NCBI RefSeq assembly: GCF_964228735.1
Contig: NZ_CAXRBQ010000057.1
Span: 1-64,000, forward strand
Length of the DNA: 64,000 nt
Reading direction: 5' to 3'
Source of the DNA: Pontibacterium sp964228735
GTDB taxonomy: Bacteria > Pseudomonadota > Gammaproteobacteria > Pseudomonadales > Balneatricaceae
In this document: positions 25,728 to 35,511 of the stretch, piece by piece
Position numbering within the stretch: position 1 is the stretch's first letter
Layout: the number at the start of each line of letters is the position of its first letter
The notes under the pieces: generated by a model
Told to the model about the DNA's origin: nothing
Databases searched by the model: none
What the model saw: the letters and a program-made list of their open reading frames with translations, nothing else
Program-made: the position numbers and the translations under genes

Positions 25728-25910
25728 ATGGCTATGAAAAGGAGGATGATCAAGAGATTAAGTTGGATAGTGGAGGTCGGTGAGTGCTGGTATGCGCGCT
25801 ATCGACAAAGGCGCCAATTGCTGGCATTGGATGACCAGATGTTGAAGGATATAGGGCTGACCCGGGCAACGGCACTGCATGAAGGTAAAAAGCCGTTCTG
25901 GCGGCAATAA
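25728..25910 (+). CDS. DUF1127 small basic protein
   Basis: 60 aa with the DUF1127 pattern: YRQRRQLLALDDQMLKDIGLTRATALHEGKKPFW. ATG 25728 has GGAG 5 nt upstream. Such proteins are small arginine-rich factors; some are reported to act in phosphate/carbon or RNA-linked regulation, but the role here is unknown. The phzF-like gene follows after 13 nt, so they form an operon divergent from the MocR regulator. Confidence 0.85.
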   Translation: MAMKRRMIKRLSWIVEVGECWYARYRQRRQLLALDDQMLKDIGLTRATALHEGKKPFWRQ

Positions 25911-25923
25911 AAGGAGAGTTGGT

Positions 25924-26799
25924 ATGAATTACGGCTATTACACGCTGGACGTATTTACTAACCAGAGGTTTGGCGGCAACCCGCTGGCAGTTTTTCCCCA
26001 GGCAGAAGGAATCGATGGCGCGACGATGCAGCAGATTGCCCGTGAGCTGAACCTGTCGGAAACGGTGTTTGTAGGAGATCCGGTAGCCGAGAATCAGTTC
26101 CCGATCAGAATTTTTACACCGGCAAGTGAGTTGCCATTTGCCGGACACCCAACGGTAGGTACGGCGTTTCTGCTCGCAAAGCTCGGATTGGCGACGGGTG
26201 AGCAGTTGGTGCTGAAAGAGGGTGTGGGTGATGTGCCGGTGGAGGTATCACTGCATCAGGGCTTTGCGCGTTTTAAAGTGGCGCAGTTGCCTGAGGTTTC
26301 AGAATCACACCTGACAGAACAGGATGTGGCGGATCTGTTGGGTATCAATAAGGAGGCAGTGGTGCGCAAACCTATTGTGTCGAGCTGTGGTATTCCGTTT
26401 CAGATGCTCGAGTTGGCTGATCAGGAAACCGTCGACCAGGCTGAGTTAAACCTGGGTGTTTGGAAAGAACGCTGCCCGGACAATTCCCTGAGTGATCTGT
26501 ACCTGTTCAGCCGGAAAGAGGATGGGCAACTGTACACACGTATGTTTGGGCCGGCATTTGGTATTCCGGAAGATCCGGCAACGGGCAGCGCAGCTGCCGC
26601 GCTAACGGGTGCGCTTGCACTGGAAGCGGTTCAGCAAAATTTTAAGCACGAAGTGCTGACTTTTATGGTGGAGCAGGGTGTGCGTATGGGGCGCCCAAGC
26701 CGCATCGAATGCGGGGCAACCTTTAATGACGGTGTGGTAACTGAACTTTCGGTGGCCGGGCAATCAGTGCTGATCAGCGAGGGGCGCTTTCTGTTATAG
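25924..26799 (+). CDS. PhzF-family isomerase/epimerase-like protein
   Basis: 291 aa from ATG 25924 (GGAG upstream). It shows the PhzF two-lobed diaminopimelate-epimerase-like fold: VFTNQRFGGNPLAVF near the N-terminus, RELNLSETVFV with the catalytic Glu (about residue 45), ELPFAGHPTVGTAF (about 74-87), and PEDPATGSAAAALTGAL (about 218-234). Phenazine genes are absent, so this is a stand-alone family member of unknown substrate, probably under MocR control. Confidence 0.92.
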   Translation: MNYGYYTLDVFTNQRFGGNPLAVFPQAEGIDGATMQQIARELNLSETVFVGDPVAENQFPIRIFTPASELPFAGHPTVGTAFLLAKLGLATGEQLVLKEGVGDVPVEVSLHQGFARFKVAQLPEVSESHLTEQDVADLLGINKEAVVRKPIVSSCGIPFQMLELADQETVDQAELNLGVWKERCPDNSLSDLYLFSRKEDGQLYTRMFGPAFGIPEDPATGSAAAALTGALALEAVQQNFKHEVLTFMVEQGVRMGRPSRIECGATFNDGVVTELSVAGQSVLISEGRFLL

Positions 26800-26931
26800 G
26801 GCTGGATGGCATAGTCACTGTATGAATGTTATCTAAGTTGTTAAAAAAGAAGGCACAATTGCGAAAGACAACGGCTCCTCTACAGGCTATGCTGTAACGA
26901 TAACTATAAAATACAGATCGGAGGCGTGACG

Positions 26932-27534
26932 ATGTTTCAAGAATTCTACCCTATCCGTTTGGGCAACCTGGATGGTGTAAGTGAGCTTGTAACGCCTGAC
27001 CATGAACGTAAGCCGGGTTCGTTACGCAGTCCTGCCTTAGAGGTGATGACCGACTTTGAACGAACCTGGCCGGTGACGGTCAGTGAAACCCTGCAGATTG
27101 ATGAAGCGTTGGAACACATGAAAGCGCAGCATGTGCGTATGCTGTTTGCTGTAAATGGAGATCATCAATTGAGTGGGGTGGTGTCGTCTGCAGACATCGA
27201 AAGCGATAAACCTCAGAGTGTGATGCAGCAGCATAACTGTGAACGCGATAAGGTTGAGGTGCGCCACCTGATGCTGGATGCTTTGCACATGAAAGCGCTG
27301 ACCTTTGATCAGGTACGCTGTGCCAAGATCGGTGACGTGATGCTGACCATGAAAAGCTCCGGTGATCACCACGTGCTGGTGACTGACGAGAAAGAACCAG
27401 GCCACACACGTATTCGTGGCATCATCTCCGCCAGCGACATCTCCCGATACCTGCGCATCAACTTTGAAGTGATGTATGAAGCCGGCTCATTTAATGAAAT
27501 TGAGCGTTTGATAAAGCGTGGCCAAGCGTCCTGA
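26932..27534 (+). CDS. Tandem CBS-domain protein
   Basis: 200 aa from ATG 26932, with GGAGG 7 nt upstream; a GTG at 26926 is too close to the RBS. Two CBS motifs are visible: VSETLQIDEALEHMKAQHVRMLFAVNGDHQLSGVVSSADIE (about 50-90) and DVMLTMKSSGDHHVLVTD...RIRGIISASDISRYL (about 128-172). CBS pairs bind adenosine nucleotides. No catalytic domain is present, so it is a regulatory or sensor protein of unknown partner. Confidence 0.88.
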   Translation: MFQEFYPIRLGNLDGVSELVTPDHERKPGSLRSPALEVMTDFERTWPVTVSETLQIDEALEHMKAQHVRMLFAVNGDHQLSGVVSSADIESDKPQSVMQQHNCERDKVEVRHLMLDALHMKALTFDQVRCAKIGDVMLTMKSSGDHHVLVTDEKEPGHTRIRGIISASDISRYLRINFEVMYEAGSFNEIERLIKRGQAS

Positions 27535-27576
27535 ACGAGAGCTCTAAAAAAGATTTCCCAGCTTTCATTGTTGCAC

Positions 27577-27628
27577 TATACTTCGCCGCAAATCCGTCTG
27601 AACAGCCGCCACTATCCTTAGGCGGCTG
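27577..27628 (+). promoter_or_regulatory. Candidate promoter and hairpin upstream of the decarboxylase gene
   Basis: A -10-like TATACT (27577-27582) with a weak -35 TTCCCA 17 nt upstream precedes a strong hairpin CAGCCGCC/GGCGGCTG (27603-27628) followed by TGTTTCTC. The hairpin may terminate the CBS transcript, or act as an attenuator if the promoter is real. Confidence 0.4.
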
Positions 27629-27680
27629 TGTTTCTCAACCTTGGGGTGATCCCCCGATTTCTCTGTGAGTACCCATATAG

Positions 27681-28838
27681 ATGAACGTTGCTGAGAAGAT
27701 GTGCCCGCAGGTGTGGCAAAAGATCAAAAAGCTTGCGGAAACCCACGAGACGCCGTTTCTGGCGCTTGATCTCAACAGCATTAAAGAGAAGTACGACGAG
27801 CTCGAGCAGGGGTTCGACTACGCACGTATCTTCTACGCGGTTAAGGCCAACCCGGCAGACGAGATTATCGAACTGCTGGCTGAACGCGGTGCCAACTTTG
27901 ATATTGCCTCCACCTTCGAGCTGGATAAGGTGATGAAGTTTGGTGTGTCACCGGACCGCATGAGCTTTGGTAACACCATTAAGAAGGCCCGCGATGTGGC
28001 TTACTTTCACGAGCGTGGCATTGACCTCTTCGCGACCGATTCCGAACCGGACCTGCGTAACATTGCCAAGCACGCACCGGGTGCCCGTGTGTACATCCGT
28101 GTCCTGACCGAAGGCTCGGAAGGTGCGGACTGGCCGCTGTCCCGTAAATTCGGCTGCAACCCGGAGATGGCGATTGAGCTGGCCGTGCTGGCTCGTGATC
28201 TGGGGCTTCAACCTTATGGTGTCTCTTTCCATGTGGGTTCCCAGCAGCGTGACATCGATGTGTGGGACGGAGCGATCGCCAAGGTTAAGGTGATCTTCGA
28301 GCGTCTGGCAGAGGAACATGGCATCACGCTGAAGATGATCAACATGGGCGGTGGTTTCCCGGCAAGTTACCTGCACAAAACCAACGAGTTCAACACCTAT
28401 GTTGAAGAGATTACCCGCTTCCTGAAGGAAGATTTCGGCGAGGAGCTCCCAGAGATTATCCTGGAGCCTGGGCGTTCGCTGGTGGGGGATGCCGGTGTAC
28501 TGGTGTCCGAAGTGGTACTGATCTCCCGTAAGTCGGCTACGGCGCTGGAGCGTTGGGTCTATACCGACGTGGGGCTGTTCAATGGCCTGATCGAGACTAT
28601 GGGTGAAGCGATCAAGTACCAGATCCATACCGATCGGGACGGTGAAGAGGAAGAGGTGATCCTCGCGGGGCCAACCTGTGACAGCCTGGACATCATGTAC
28701 GAAGATCACAAATACACCCTGCCGCTCTCTATGCAGGAAGGCGATAAGATCTACTGGCTTTCCACAGGTGCGTACACCACCAGTTACAGTTCGATTGAAT
28801 TTAACGGCTTCCCACCGCTGAAATACGTCATTCTGTAA
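27681..28838 (+). CDS. speC: Fold-type III PLP ornithine (lysine/ornithine) decarboxylase
   Basis: 385 aa alanine-racemase-fold decarboxylase: FYAVKANP with the PLP Lys (about residue 53), HVGSQQRD (about 185), MGGGFPASY (about 224), EPGRSLVGD (about 262), CDSLD with the catalytic Cys (about 333) and a C-terminal YTTSYSSIEFNGFPP. These residues match eukaryote-type ornithine decarboxylases found in pseudomonads and vibrios; some accept lysine. It makes putrescine from ornithine. No other polyamine gene is adjacent. Confidence 0.9.
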   Translation: MNVAEKMCPQVWQKIKKLAETHETPFLALDLNSIKEKYDELEQGFDYARIFYAVKANPADEIIELLAERGANFDIASTFELDKVMKFGVSPDRMSFGNTIKKARDVAYFHERGIDLFATDSEPDLRNIAKHAPGARVYIRVLTEGSEGADWPLSRKFGCNPEMAIELAVLARDLGLQPYGVSFHVGSQQRDIDVWDGAIAKVKVIFERLAEEHGITLKMINMGGGFPASYLHKTNEFNTYVEEITRFLKEDFGEELPEIILEPGRSLVGDAGVLVSEVVLISRKSATALERWVYTDVGLFNGLIETMGEAIKYQIHTDRDGEEEEVILAGPTCDSLDIMYEDHKYTLPLSMQEGDKIYWLSTGAYTTSYSSIEFNGFPPLKYVIL

Positions 28839-28856
28839 CACGATTTCCCCAAAAAA

Positions 28857-28882
28857 CGGGTCGGAAAGTGACTTCTGACCCG
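28857..28882 (+). terminator. Terminator of the decarboxylase gene
   Basis: CGGGTCGGAAAG pairs with CTTCTGACCCG around a short loop. The tail is CTCTTCTCTG, followed later by GTTTTT. Confidence 0.6.
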
Positions 28883-29030
28883 CTCTTCTCTGCGTTTTTA
28901 CATATTTCTGTCTATTCTTACACAGTCGATAACGTGTCACCGGTCCTACGGTGTGCCTAAGGACGAGTCGTTAAACAGAAGGATGCCAATCGGTGTCTGG
29001 GTATACGGTTTCAACTCAGGTAAACAGTGT

Positions 29031-32000
29031 ATGAGCAGACAGCCGCTCGTTACGTTCTTTGTGATGTTGCTGTTCACCTTGCCTGTATGGGCAGATGGAT
29101 GGAATGAGCTGACGGACGAAGAACGGGCTTGGTTAAAACAGCACCCGGTTATCCGGTTGGGCGTGGATCCGCAGTGGCCGCCGTTTGAGTATCTGGACGA
29201 CGGCGAATACAAAGGATTGGCTGCAGACTATATCAGTCTGATCAGCGAGCGCCTCGGCGTTAAAATGGTGGTAACCCCCAATCTCACCTGGCCGGAGGTG
29301 TTGAAAGCGGCACGATCGCGTGATGTCGACCTGTTGCCAGCGGCGATGCCCACGGGGGCCAGGCGTCAGTATCTGGAATTTACTTCCACCTACCTTAACT
29401 TTCCCATGGTCATCATCAGTCAGCGTAAGCGCGGCGCCGTCGGCGGATTAAGTGCGTTACGCGGCTCCAGCGTGGGCGTCGTCAACCAGTACGTGTCCCA
29501 TGAGCTTTTGAAAAAGAACCATCCCGAGCTGTATCTGGTGCCGACCACAACCCTGGCGCAGGGCTTAGAAAAACTAGCGTTGGGGGAGATCGACTACTTT
29601 GTTGGTAACCTAGCATCCGCGACCTACATGATTCGGACACTGGGATTAACCAACCTGCAGGTTGCCGCTCATACCCCGTATTCCTTCCAGCTGGGTATGG
29701 CCGTGCGCAAGGATTGGCCGGAACTGGTATCAATCCTTAATAAATCCCTTATGACAATCAGCGACAGGCAGCACCGGGCGGTGCAGAGTAGCTGGTTTAC
29801 GCTGCCTACCGCTGTAGAGGAGCGTTTTCTGACATTCATCACCATCGTGCTGGCGGTAGTAGCGGCGTGCGTGTTGATGATTATATTCTCGGTCGTCTGG
29901 ATCGGACGTTTGCGGGTTGAGGTGTCCCAGCGCAAAAAGGCAGAGCAGGCGCTGCGCCAAAATGAAACCAAATTGCTCGATTCACAGCGCATCGCCCGGA
30001 TTGGATCGTGGCAATGGTGTCCGGATACGCACGAAGCGCACTGGAGTGATGAGGTATTCAGAATTCTGGGGATATCCAAAGGGGAATCAGAATTTACCTT
30101 TGATAACTTTCTGGAACGCGTGCCCCGGGACGACCGTACAGATGTGCGTATAGCGATCGAGCAGGCGCTCGACCTGGGCAACAGAATGTGTCTGGAGCAT
30201 CGCATCATGATGGACAGCGGCGAGCTGCGGCATGTGGAGCTGCAGGGGCGACTGCAGTCCGAAATAGGCCGGCTGGATGGCACCATCCAGGACATTACCG
30301 AGCGGAAACGGATTGAGCTGTTTTTTCGGGGGCTGTCGGAGGATATTGCGGGCCTGAGCGGTGAAAAATACTTTGAGGCGATGGTTGCCTTCCTATGTCG
30401 GTCGTTTGGCTGTTCCTATGCGATCATCGGCAAACTGCTCTCAGATTCTACCGGTGAAGTGCGCACGCTGGCCGTTCATGCCAACGGTAAACACCTGGAT
30501 AACTTCAATTATCTGCTCGAAAACACCCCTTGTGAGAACGTCATTAAGAACCGAGCCTGTGTCTATCCTCAGGACGTACAGCAGCTGTTCCCGAATGATC
30601 AGATGCTGGTCGAGATGGGCGTCGAGAGCTATGCCGGTGTGCCACTGCATGATACGGCCGGGCAGTGTGTGGGGGTGGTGGTTTTACTGGATGATAAACC
30701 GCTGAAAGGGATTGAGAATGTTGGCTCTCTCTTGCAGATAACCTCGACCCACGTCAGCGCAGAGTTGCAACGGCAAATTCTGGTGAACCAGCTGCAGATG
30801 ACGGCGAGCGTATTCGAAAATACCCGCGAAGGCATTCTGATAGCGAATGCTGAGCGGCGTGTAGTGAAGGTGAATCGCGGCTTTACGGAAATTACCGGTT
30901 TTACCGAGTCTGAAGTGATCGGCCTAAAACCGGATGAGCTGTTCTGTACCAGTCACCATGACGACCGATTTATCGAGCAGCTTTGGTGGCAGGTCAATCA
31001 GGCAGGCTCCTGGCAGGGGGAAGTCTGGAATCGCAGTCAGCAGGGGGTGGTGTTCCCTTGTCTGCAGAGCATTGAGCAGGTGACGGACGAAGAGGGTGTG
31101 GTACAGCAGTATATCAGTGTGTTCACCGATATCACCGAGCAGAAGCGCTCCGAAGAGCGTATCCAGTACCTTGCCCACTACGATGTGCTAACCGGGCTGC
31201 CCAACCGTATTCTCTTCAATGACCGTCTGAAACACGCCATTGAGCGAGCAACCCGTCAGGAAGGCATGCTGGGTGTGCTCTTTATCGACCTTGACCGCTT
31301 TAAGTATGTAAACGACACCTTGGGGCACGATCAGTGGGACAATCTCCTCAAACTGGTCGCGACCCGCCTGAACGCTTGTGTACGCCAGGCGGATACCGTG
31401 GCTCGCCTGGGTGGTGATGAGTTTACGATTCTGCTCGAGGATATCGAGCGCCCCGATATGTTGGCGTCAATCGCCGATAAGATCCAGCACTCGCTCAATC
31501 AGCCGATCGACTTGAGCGGTCATCAGGCAGTTGTGGGGTGTTCCATAGGTCTCAGTGTATTCCCTGAAGATGGTTGCTCCTCCGATCAGTTGCTCAAGCA
31601 TGCCGATACAGCGATGTACTCGGCAAAAGAGAGTGGCCGCAACACCTACGCATTCTATTCACCGGAGCTGAGTCAGAGCAGCCACGAACATTTCCGTCTG
31701 GAGCAGGAGCTGCGTAAGGCGATCGAACAGCAGCAGTTGATCCTGCACTACCAGCCTTTGATTGATACCGATAGTGACAAGGTTGTAACGGTTGAAGCGC
31801 TGGTGCGCTGGCAGCGACCGGATGGTGAGCTGGTGTCGCCAGATAAGTTTATTCCTCTGGCGGAGGAAACAGGCCTCATCGTGCAGATGGGCGAGTGGAT
31901 ACTGAACAGTGCCTGTGCCCAGGCCCGCCGTTGGAATAAGCAGGGGCTGGATGTAAAAGTGGCCGTGAATATCTCGGGCATACAGATTATGCGCAGGGAT

Positions 32001-32477
32001 TTTGTGGATCAGGTTGAGCGGATGCTCACTGCCAGTGGGTTGTCACCAGCACTGCTGGAGCTGGAGGTGACGGAAAGTTATGTGATGAATACCAGCGACG
32101 GTGGTGTCATCGAAGCATTGACCAAGTTGCGTGAACTGGGCGTGAGTATCTCGATCGACGATTTTGGTACCGGCTATTCGTCACTGAGTTATCTGAAGCA
32201 GCTGCCGGTTGATGTGCTGAAGATTGATCGTTCCTTTATCAGCGATATTCCTCAGGATCAGGACGATGAGAAAATTGCCTCAGCGATCATCGCTATGGCC
32301 AAGAACCTTGGTCTGAAAGTGGTGGCTGAAGGGGTCGAAACGGATCAGCAGATGCAGTTCCTGCAGGCCCGTGGTTGCGACCTGGCCCAGGGCTACTACA
32401 TCGCACGTCCAATGCCGCCGGAAGAGGCGGAAGCGTTTCTGGCCCGTAAACGGAGCCAGGCTTACGCCATTTCCTGA
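29031..32477 (+). CDS. Membrane GGDEF-EAL protein with periplasmic solute-binding sensor, PAS and GAF domains
   Basis: 1148 aa from ATG 29031; the frame extends 26 codons upstream but only this start gives a signal peptide (MSRQPLVTFFVMLLF, cleaved near WAD). Domains: PBPb-type binding domain (about 30-260, RLGVDPQWPPFEYLDDGEYKG split), membrane helix (266-293), PAS (about 310-430), GAF (about 440-590), PAS (about 605-725), GGDEF (about 730-890) with RQAD I-site and intact GGDEF, and EAL (about 905-1145) with EALVRW, DDFGTGYSSL, KIDRSF and EGVET. Both catalytic sites look active, so it makes and/or degrades c-di-GMP in response to a small ligand, perhaps an amino acid. It overlaps the convergent gene by 16 nt. 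Confidence 0.9.
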   Translation: MSRQPLVTFFVMLLFTLPVWADGWNELTDEERAWLKQHPVIRLGVDPQWPPFEYLDDGEYKGLAADYISLISERLGVKMVVTPNLTWPEVLKAARSRDVDLLPAAMPTGARRQYLEFTSTYLNFPMVIISQRKRGAVGGLSALRGSSVGVVNQYVSHELLKKNHPELYLVPTTTLAQGLEKLALGEIDYFVGNLASATYMIRTLGLTNLQVAAHTPYSFQLGMAVRKDWPELVSILNKSLMTISDRQHRAVQSSWFTLPTAVEERFLTFITIVLAVVAACVLMIIFSVVWIGRLRVEVSQRKKAEQALRQNETKLLDSQRIARIGSWQWCPDTHEAHWSDEVFRILGISKGESEFTFDNFLERVPRDDRTDVRIAIEQALDLGNRMCLEHRIMMDSGELRHVELQGRLQSEIGRLDGTIQDITERKRIELFFRGLSEDIAGLSGEKYFEAMVAFLCRSFGCSYAIIGKLLSDSTGEVRTLAVHANGKHLDNFNYLLENTPCENVIKNRACVYPQDVQQLFPNDQMLVEMGVESYAGVPLHDTAGQCVGVVVLLDDKPLKGIENVGSLLQITSTHVSAELQRQILVNQLQMTASVFENTREGILIANAERRVVKVNRGFTEITGFTESEVIGLKPDELFCTSHHDDRFIEQLWWQVNQAGSWQGEVWNRSQQGVVFPCLQSIEQVTDEEGVVQQYISVFTDITEQKRSEERIQYLAHYDVLTGLPNRILFNDRLKHAIERATRQEGMLGVLFIDLDRFKYVNDTLGHDQWDNLLKLVATRLNACVRQADTVARLGGDEFTILLEDIERPDMLASIADKIQHSLNQPIDLSGHQAVVGCSIGLSVFPEDGCSSDQLLKHADTAMYSAKESGRNTYAFYSPELSQSSHEHFRLEQELRKAIEQQQLILHYQPLIDTDSDKVVTVEALVRWQRPDGELVSPDKFIPLAEETGLIVQMGEWILNSACAQARRWNKQGLDVKVAVNISGIQIMRRDFVDQVERMLTASGLSPALLELEVTESYVMNTSDGGVIEALTKLRELGVSISIDDFGTGYSSLSYLKQLPVDVLKIDRSFISDIPQDQDDEKIASAIIAMAKNLGLKVVAEGVETDQQMQFLQARGCDLAQGYYIARPMPPEEAEAFLARKRSQAYAIS

Positions 32478-35143
32478 CAGTTACTGTTCATCCGTTTGTA
32501 CTCTTCAAACAGCGCCCGGGGGACCGGGCGGCTAAACAGGTAACCCTGGAAGCTGTTGCAGTTACGACGCTGCAGGCAGGCTTTCTGGGCTTCTGTTTCT
32601 ACACCCTCTGCAATCACGCTGATACCCAGGTTGTGAGCCATGGCGATAATCGCCTGTACAATGGCCAGGTCGTCCGGGTCGTCGGTGATGTTGCGCACAA
32701 AGGAACGGTCAATTTTCAGCTGGTCCACAGGCAGGTGCTTGAGGTGGAACAGGGAGGAGTAGCCGGTACCGAAGTCATCAATGGCGAAGTGGATGCCCAG
32801 CTCCTTCAGTTGCATCATCTTGTCGGCGGTGCTTTCAACGTCGATCAGGACGGCACTTTCCGTCAGCTCGAATTTCAGCAGATTCGGGTTAGCACCGGTC
32901 TCCTGCAGAATACGCTCAACCGTGGTGACAAAATCTGACGCACTGAACTGGTGGGCACTGACATTGACGGACAGGGTGAGTTTATTCAGTTCTGGATCGT
33001 TGGCCCAGCGCGTAAGCTGCTGGCAGGCGTTCTCCAGCACCCAGGTACCCACCTGTACGATCAGGCCCGTTTGTTCAGCCAGCGGAATAAACTTCGCAGG
33101 TGGAATCATACCTTTTAGCGGGTGATTCCAGCGCAGCAGGACTTCGGCACCTGTCGTCTCACCATGCTGGGTTTGTACCTGGAAATACAGCTCCAACTGG
33201 TCCTCGGTGAGAGCACGTCGCAGTTCTGCTTCGATTTCGGCCTGCAGGTACAGCTCCTGCTGAATTTTTGGATCGAAGAAGCGCAAGGTATTACGACCGG
33301 ATTCCTTCGCCTGATACATGGCGACATCGGCACGTTTGAGCAGGTCCTTGGCGCTCTTGTCACGATGATCGAACAAGCTCAGGCCGATACTGGCGGTGCC
33401 GTGATAGTCCCCCTGCTTGAGACGGTAGGGGTTATTAAGGGCGGCAACCACCTTCTCGGCAACCAGTTCCGCATCCAGCGCTGCCTGTTGGTAGTCCTGA
33501 TTCAGCTCTTCCAGAATGATAATAAATTCATCCCCGCCCAGGCGGGCAACAGTGTCGACCTCACGCACACAGCTGCGCAGGCGCTTGGCGACTTCCACAA
33601 GCAGGCTATCCCCCACGTCGTGTCCGCGGGTGTCGTTCAGGGTTTTAAAGTTGTCCAGGTCGATAAACATCAGCGCGCCAAGCTGAGGACGTCGCTTGCG
33701 CAACATAAGTGACTGCTTCAAGCGGTCCAGCAGCAGTCGTCGGTTCGGCAGACCTGTGAGCGAGTCGTAGAACGCCAGGTTGTGTATATCCGCTTCCGCC
33801 TGCTTGCGCTGGGTAATATCCATAAACGCGGCCACATAGTTGGTGACCTTTTCCTGGTCATCGGTAACCGCGGTGATGGTCAGCCACTCGGGGTAAATCT
33901 CACCGTTCTTGCGTTTATTCCAGATCTCACCCTGCCAGTACCGGTTCTCCTCCAGGTCGCTCATCATATTGGCGTAGAAATCCCGGTCGTGGCGTCCGGA
34001 GCTGAGGAGCGATGGTTTCTTGTTCACCACCTCTTCGGCGCTGTAGCCGGTCACATCGCTAAAGGCGTTGTTGACGCGCAGAATTTTATGGTCGGTATCG
34101 GTGATGATCATGCCTTCCTGCGAGTTGAAGGCAGTGGCAGCGATATGGAGTTCCTGTTCCGCCTTTTTGCGGTCTGATATATCCCGCGACAATACAACAA
34201 ACCGTGGCGCTTCATCGGCTCGGGTGTGGCGGCGGGCGATGGAGAGCTCAAAACAACGGGGGCCGTCTTTACCGTTAAGGGTGATTTGGGTGCCGTGGTT
34301 GCGCCCGTTAATCAGCGCATCCTGAAGGGCCTGCAGCAGCGCATCACAGGCTTCAGCTGGCATGATCTGTTCGATGTGATGGGTCAGGATAGGTGCTGAC
34401 TGATCATCGCGCCCGGCTTTGGTGATCTGGCTGCAGTCGTAGTAATGACCATCCAGATCAATCTCAAACAGTTGGTCCGGAATGGTTTTCAGCGTTGCCT
34501 GCAGCTGATCCGCCGTACGCCGGTGTTTTAGTTCGCTGGCACGCAGGGCCTTTTCTGTTTCTTTGCGGGTGCGCTGGTGGCTGAGGGCCATACACAACAG
34601 CACGGTAACAGCAGGGTAGAGCAGCAATACCGGTAGCGTAATGGCAGAGGTAATAGCAAAGGCGATGCTCTGGGGTAGAAAGATAAGGGTTATCAAAAGC
34701 ATGACCAGATGGACCGCCAGGCCGAAGATATACAGTTCGGTCCAGTGCAGTGCCCGCCCTTCGGCGTTGCGGTAGTGGCGCCAGATTAAGCCGATCGCGC
34801 CGGAGGAAATGATAAAGGCGATACCCGCCATCATCCCCTGGCCGCCTTCCAGTATGCGAAACAGCACCGTGAACAGGGCTGTCACCAGGGTGGGGATCAA
34901 ACCAAAGAACAGCCCTGCGGTCGAGAGCAGAACGGAACGGCTATCAATGATCACGCCATCGGTGATTTGCATCGGGGTTGCCATGATTGCAATCCCGATC
35001 AGGCCCAATGCGATACCACTGAAGTGTGATTTGTAGGGAATGGATGCGCGCGATGACAGCAGCACTGCATCATAGATGGTACCCATAGCCAGCAGGAGTG
35101 CCGCGTTGTTTGCTAATGCAAAATATGGAGAGTCGTACATCAT
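32462..35143 (-). CDS. Multi-pass membrane PAS-PAS-GGDEF-EAL protein
   Basis: 893 aa (ATG 35143; a GTG lies one codon earlier). The N-terminal 200 residues have about six membrane helices in the 5TMR/LYT style (GLIGIAIMATPMQITDG...IDSRSVLLSTAGLFFGLIPTLV). Then come PAS (about 215-335), PAS (about 340-460), GGDEF (about 465-625; VREVD I-site region, intact GGDEF) and EAL (about 640-885). The EAL motif reads EVL (GAEVLLRW), a common tolerated variant; DDFGTGYSSL, KIDRSF and EGVET are intact. It probably modulates c-di-GMP from the inner membrane. Its 3' end overlaps the convergent GGDEF-EAL gene. Confidence 0.9.
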   Translation of the reverse strand: MMYDSPYFALANNAALLLAMGTIYDAVLLSSRASIPYKSHFSGIALGLIGIAIMATPMQITDGVIIDSRSVLLSTAGLFFGLIPTLVTALFTVLFRILEGGQGMMAGIAFIISSGAIGLIWRHYRNAEGRALHWTELYIFGLAVHLVMLLITLIFLPQSIAFAITSAITLPVLLLYPAVTVLLCMALSHQRTRKETEKALRASELKHRRTADQLQATLKTIPDQLFEIDLDGHYYDCSQITKAGRDDQSAPILTHHIEQIMPAEACDALLQALQDALINGRNHGTQITLNGKDGPRCFELSIARRHTRADEAPRFVVLSRDISDRKKAEQELHIAATAFNSQEGMIITDTDHKILRVNNAFSDVTGYSAEEVVNKKPSLLSSGRHDRDFYANMMSDLEENRYWQGEIWNKRKNGEIYPEWLTITAVTDDQEKVTNYVAAFMDITQRKQAEADIHNLAFYDSLTGLPNRRLLLDRLKQSLMLRKRRPQLGALMFIDLDNFKTLNDTRGHDVGDSLLVEVAKRLRSCVREVDTVARLGGDEFIIILEELNQDYQQAALDAELVAEKVVAALNNPYRLKQGDYHGTASIGLSLFDHRDKSAKDLLKRADVAMYQAKESGRNTLRFFDPKIQQELYLQAEIEAELRRALTEDQLELYFQVQTQHGETTGAEVLLRWNHPLKGMIPPAKFIPLAEQTGLIVQVGTWVLENACQQLTRWANDPELNKLTLSVNVSAHQFSASDFVTTVERILQETGANPNLLKFELTESAVLIDVESTADKMMQLKELGIHFAIDDFGTGYSSLFHLKHLPVDQLKIDRSFVRNITDDPDDLAIVQAIIAMAHNLGISVIAEGVETEAQKACLQRRNCNSFQGYLFSRPVPRALFEEYKRMNSNCQEMA

Positions 35144-35146
35144 CAC

Positions 35147-35511
35147 TTAGATCGTCTCGCGCAACCTTGCTCGTGTTTGAATTCCGTTTCGTATATGTCG
35201 ATACAGAAGGTGTATCCAAAGAGCGGAACAGCCGCTAAAAAAGCACTACAGATACTAGTAGATTCAAACAATGATGGCTATTGGGTAGAGTGGGTTAGTG
35301 GCCGGTATTGCGTTTATTTATGATGAGGACGTGAAAGGTGTTGTTTCTAATCCATTGAAATATAATGATTTTTAATGTGTTCTTGAACTTTCGTGGATGA
35401 ACTATGCGAGTGTTGATCTGGATCAATTAAAACGCATTGTTGAATGTGGGCGGGAAATGGAAAGCCCTGCACATGGCAGGGCTTACGGCAGACGTGGATA
35501 AAAGCGTTCGT
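35147..35511. promoter_or_regulatory. 365-nt intergenic region with perfect FNR/Anr box
   Basis: TTGATCTGGATCAA at 35413-35426 is a perfect FNR/Anr palindrome (TTGAT-N4-ATCAA). A plus-strand TATAAT lies at 35361-35366. The box is about 270 bp upstream of the minus-strand GGDEF-EAL start and beyond the 3' end of the Chp operon, so its target is unclear. No ORF of note is present. Confidence 0.45.
35462..35484 (-). terminator. Terminator of the chemosensory operon
   Basis: AAGCCCTGC-ACATG-GCAGGGCTT, a 9-bp stem, 27 nt after the stop of the last gene (read leftwards); followed on that strand by TCCATTTCCC. Confidence 0.65.
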
